Assembly: GCA_026545765.1 (NCBI GenBank)
Contig: CM048841.1
Location: 97,049,352-97,113,351 of the forward strand
Reading direction: 5' to 3'
Source: Plantago major
Taxonomy: Eukaryota; Streptophyta; Magnoliopsida; Lamiales; Plantaginaceae
Length of the DNA stretch: 64,000 bases
The notes beneath the pieces were generated by a model. It did not search any database and was not told the origin of the DNA. It saw only the letters and a program-made list of their open reading frames with translations. The translations under genes and the position numbers were made by a program. Numbering within the stretch: position 1 is the stretch's first letter; each line of letters opens with the position of its first letter. Of this stretch, positions 61,088 to 64,000 are shown in pieces.

Positions 61088-62202
61088 TTAATTTGCACTT
61101 GTGTTGATTGCACACTCTGCAGGGAACCCCTGAGGAAATCGCCTAGCATCGGTGCAGTAATCGTAGATCATGTAATTCGTCCGAGCCCAGTTCATCCTCT
61201 CTTGGCTCGTGTTGTCGAGTTCCTCGTTCAGCCATGATGAGTTAGTATTGCCATTGGATTGAGAGCAAGACGACGAGCCAGAGGCAGACGACCATATGCA
61301 GGCGTTCTCAGCATTGTAGTTCCTGTAGGATGCAATGAACGGAGCCTTCGACCAATCTGTTTTCACCAGGCCGCCTCTTGTTGCCCACTCTTCTGCATTC
61401 CACAAGCTCGAGTATATTCTCATTGGCTGATTTTTCGGGTATGCTACTCCAATTGATTCGGCGTTCTTGAACTCCCTGATTGGCGTTCCATCCACGGAAA
61501 AGCTGCAAATAGGGATTTATGATGATCAATATATATTATGATACGATGATAAAAAAATTTCTCAATTAAAAGCTCAAACTTGTAGAGAGATGCATAATTT
61601 AGTCATATATATTAATTCTAAATACTTACATGATACGTTGAGGATTCCAGAGGATGGAGTAGGTGTGGAAATCTGCTGTCGGGTCGAACCAGAGGTGGAA
61701 TTGCTGTTCTCTATCACCTTTACCTTGGCTAAACACATTTGTGTGGAGAGTGTACGGATCACCACTTAGATTTCCCAAGAACTCGAAGTCGATCTCATCA
61801 TGAATCGAGCCTAGCGAAGATAACTACACCAAAAAAATAGAACAACTTGTTAGCAACTAAAAGTGCATAGGACTTGCTGAGAGGTCTGAAATAATCAAGT
61901 TATGTACGAGTGCTTACGTAATAGGCGGTGACAGTTCCAGCTGAATTTTCAGGGACAAGTTTGAGCTGCATGTCAATCTTACCAAAGAGATACTCGTTCT
62001 TGGATTGGAAACCGGAGCCGGATGTTTGATCTAGAGAAAGCGTGAGCAAGTCCCCGTTGTTAAGTATTTGAGCTCGGCCATCGCCCCATGTGATATCGAC
62101 GTCTTGATAGAAGTTTGCTGAACGCGCGACCATGAATGAGCTGCTGATGATCAAGATGATGGTCATCAAACCTAGTGGATATGAGGAACTAAGAGAAGCC
62201 AT
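61088..62202 (-). CDS. Xyloglucan endotransglucosylase/hydrolase (XTH), TCH4/XTH23-like
   Basis: Secreted GH16 enzyme that cuts and rejoins xyloglucan in the cell wall. Three exons, 62202-61918, 61823-61630 and 61502-61088, join in frame to 297 residues, a normal length. Signal peptide about 1-28 ([20 protein letters not shown], ending ARS). The catalytic motif [10 protein letters not shown] is at 103-112 (nucleophile E105, acid/base E109), directly followed by the N-glycosylation site NLS (113-115). The C-terminal XET domain has paired cysteines and [22 protein letters not shown] box (TATAAAA, minus strand) at about 62302-62296 lies 95 bp ahead of the start. Group 2 (XTH22-25-like) is recalled similarity. 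It is the parent of the fragment at 52985-53284. Confidence 0.95.
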
Positions 62203-62309
62203 GCGTAATGTTACTTAAGGTAGCTAGGTTGCTAGGAGAAATATTGTATTCAATGGTTATGAGATTTATGTAAATGGTCTGATTTGGTTTTTTGTTTTTA
62301 TAGGTCTGA

Positions 62310-63826
62310 GATTTTGAGGGAAAGAGTAGAGGAAAGTTCCATTTGGCACAACAACTTGTGGGGTAAAATCAAATGGTGTAGTTTAAAGTTGCATAGCTTG
62401 TGACAGCTCATGTATCCATTTATAAAAGCGTGTTTAATTTCCTTTGTTCATATATGATAGTACTAAAAATAGTATACATATGGGTGATGAAACAATAGAT
62501 CAAGTTAGTTCACCTAGTATATCATACTATACTTTATTTTTGTGTTATTTTTTAATGTAAATAAAATATTCAAGAAACTTAGAATGTTCGACGGCGAATC
62601 AAGCCTTAAAGTACATATCATAAATTGGGGAGATTAGACACTAGGAGTGAGATCAGTCATCATTCACAGTGAACCCCACTATTACAGTTTGTTACAGTTA
62701 GATGGTGAGATTATCACCCCCAAGGTTACATAAACCCACAAATTGAACGAGTTTAGAGTCAAACAGGACACGCACATGAAAAATAAATTACCTACGGAAA
62801 TCTGACAGAAGAGTTTGATGGAGAACTTAATGCGGTGATGAACCTTCCCTTCTTTACTAGTTGGTGATCTTTTTTTCAAAATAAATTATGTTGGAAACCC
62901 GTATCGACTAACATTTGATGCGAAGAAACAAACCATAATCTATTTTAATCAATTATATAACTCATAATTGTTCTGATAGCAAAGGCACAGATGGCTGATA
63001 ATTGTTCCTCACCAACAACCGGGCCATAATATGATGAACTTTTCATGATAAGATTAAGATATATATACGCGGTTTTACATGGAAAAAATGGTTCTTTTGT
63101 GCTACCAAAACAATATACTTTTCTGGAGCCGGTGGTATATATTTTTGCCGTATGGAATGCAAATGCAGAAGATTCTACTAAAGAAATCAATGCAACAGTT
63201 GGACAGGAAAATTAATCTACTATATCCTCTTCTCCATTTCAAAACAATATTCTCATTTACTTTTGATAAATAATGGTACTGAATTTGATAAATTAATTTT
63301 TAAAGTTGAAAAGTACTACATGTATTACTTTTTTTTGAGAAATATATGGTTTGAAAAGATGGAAATGAAGGGAATAAAAATGGATAAAATGAGAAGTTTA
63401 TCTTGAGACGGAGGAATTAATATGCTTTGGTGGGCAACATGGGCTTCGGGTAACGGTGAAAGATGAAATAACTTTGGTTGTGTGCTAAATTTGAAATTAT
63501 TTAGTCGATAAATTAAGATTGAAGCTTTTTAAAAATTGTCAATTTAGGACTAGTTCCGTCCCATTCGAATCCAAGTTGGACGTGGACGAAATGCTCTAAT
63601 ATCATGATAAATACATCTAAAAGTTCAAACTTATAGATGGGTGTGCATCTAGTTATTTATATTAATTCAAATCATTTCGGATGCCTATTGCTTTACTAAA
63701 TTTTAAAACATAAAGGTTATTTGGCATACAACAAAAGGTTTGTTAAATTTCGGATCTTATTTGCCAAACAACAAAAAACTCTGTTAAATCTAATTTATCT
63801 CATAGAAAAAAGTTTGTTAAAATTAG
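62310..63826. other. XTH upstream region and intergenic DNA
   Basis: No gene recognised. A degenerate MITE-like end GAGACGGAGGAATTA at about 63407 faces CTCTTCTCCATTTCAAAACA near 63226, suggesting a decayed Stowaway-like element of about 200 bp. Confidence 0.4.
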
Positions 63827-64000
63827 GGTAAACTGCATAAAATCCCCTCGAGTTATTCGAAATTAGCACCAAACCCCCTCAATTATTAAAACTGTGCCAA
63901 ACCCCCTCGAGTTATTGAAAAATTAGCGCGAACCCCCTGGCACAGCAAGTGCATTACACACACCTTGGATAGTTAATTCTAAGGGGTTTTGTACAATTTA
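63827..64000. repeat. Repeat-like sequence at the right edge
   Basis: AACCCCCTCGAGTTATT-type phrases repeat three times (63845, 63876 and 63900 areas) separated by AAATTAGCnC. This has the look of a transposon end cut by the window edge. Class undetermined. Confidence 0.4.

Overview
This is a 64-kb stretch of an AT-rich flowering-plant nuclear genome: genes with short GT-AG introns, plant-only families (callose synthase, XTH, DC2.15-type hybrid proline-rich proteins) and many MITEs, LTR elements and other transposons. Gene similarity suggests a eudicot, perhaps an asterid, but that is inference.

Layout. (1) 1-14274, minus: a callose synthase gene, best match in memory CALS5/GSL2. Forty exons can be placed with a continuous reading frame; the last exons lie beyond the left edge. 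One intron starts GC and another appears to start GA. (2) 14632-15167: a hAT-type MITE between the divergent callose synthase and BTF3 genes. (3) 15300-17288, plus: BTF3/NAC-beta with an upstream non-coding exon and a translation-gene type promoter. (4) 17.9-39.2 kb: a tandem array of four small secreted HyPRP genes (18957, 27143, 30315, 38784). The first three sit in repeated 2-3 kb units. The array was later opened by a hAT element (20443-21423), a 4.1-kb Mutator-like element (21574-25667) and a gag-only LTR retrotransposon (32249-37329). (5) 39.2-45.2 kb: gene-poor DNA with a Tourist MITE and a nest of transposons within a Stowaway MITE. (6) 45668-50281, plus: an 11-exon MAP3K of the MAPKKK3/MAP3K-alpha type. 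(7) 50.9-62.3 kb: a XTH gene (62202-61088, minus), a truncated XTH duplicate (about 53284-52985), a cystatin-like pseudogene, and a young Ty1/copia element (54315-59803) inserted in an exon of that pseudogene. (8) 62.3-64 kb: XTH promoter and unassigned repeat-like DNA.

The genes do not form a functional cluster. Several encode cell-wall or cell-surface functions (callose, HyPRP, XTH), but only the HyPRP copies are linked by descent. The most informative features are insertion histories. Target-site duplications are visible for most elements, and two insertions have matching empty sites in a neighbouring repeat unit. I found no convincing tRNA, rRNA, CRISPR or prokaryotic-type system.
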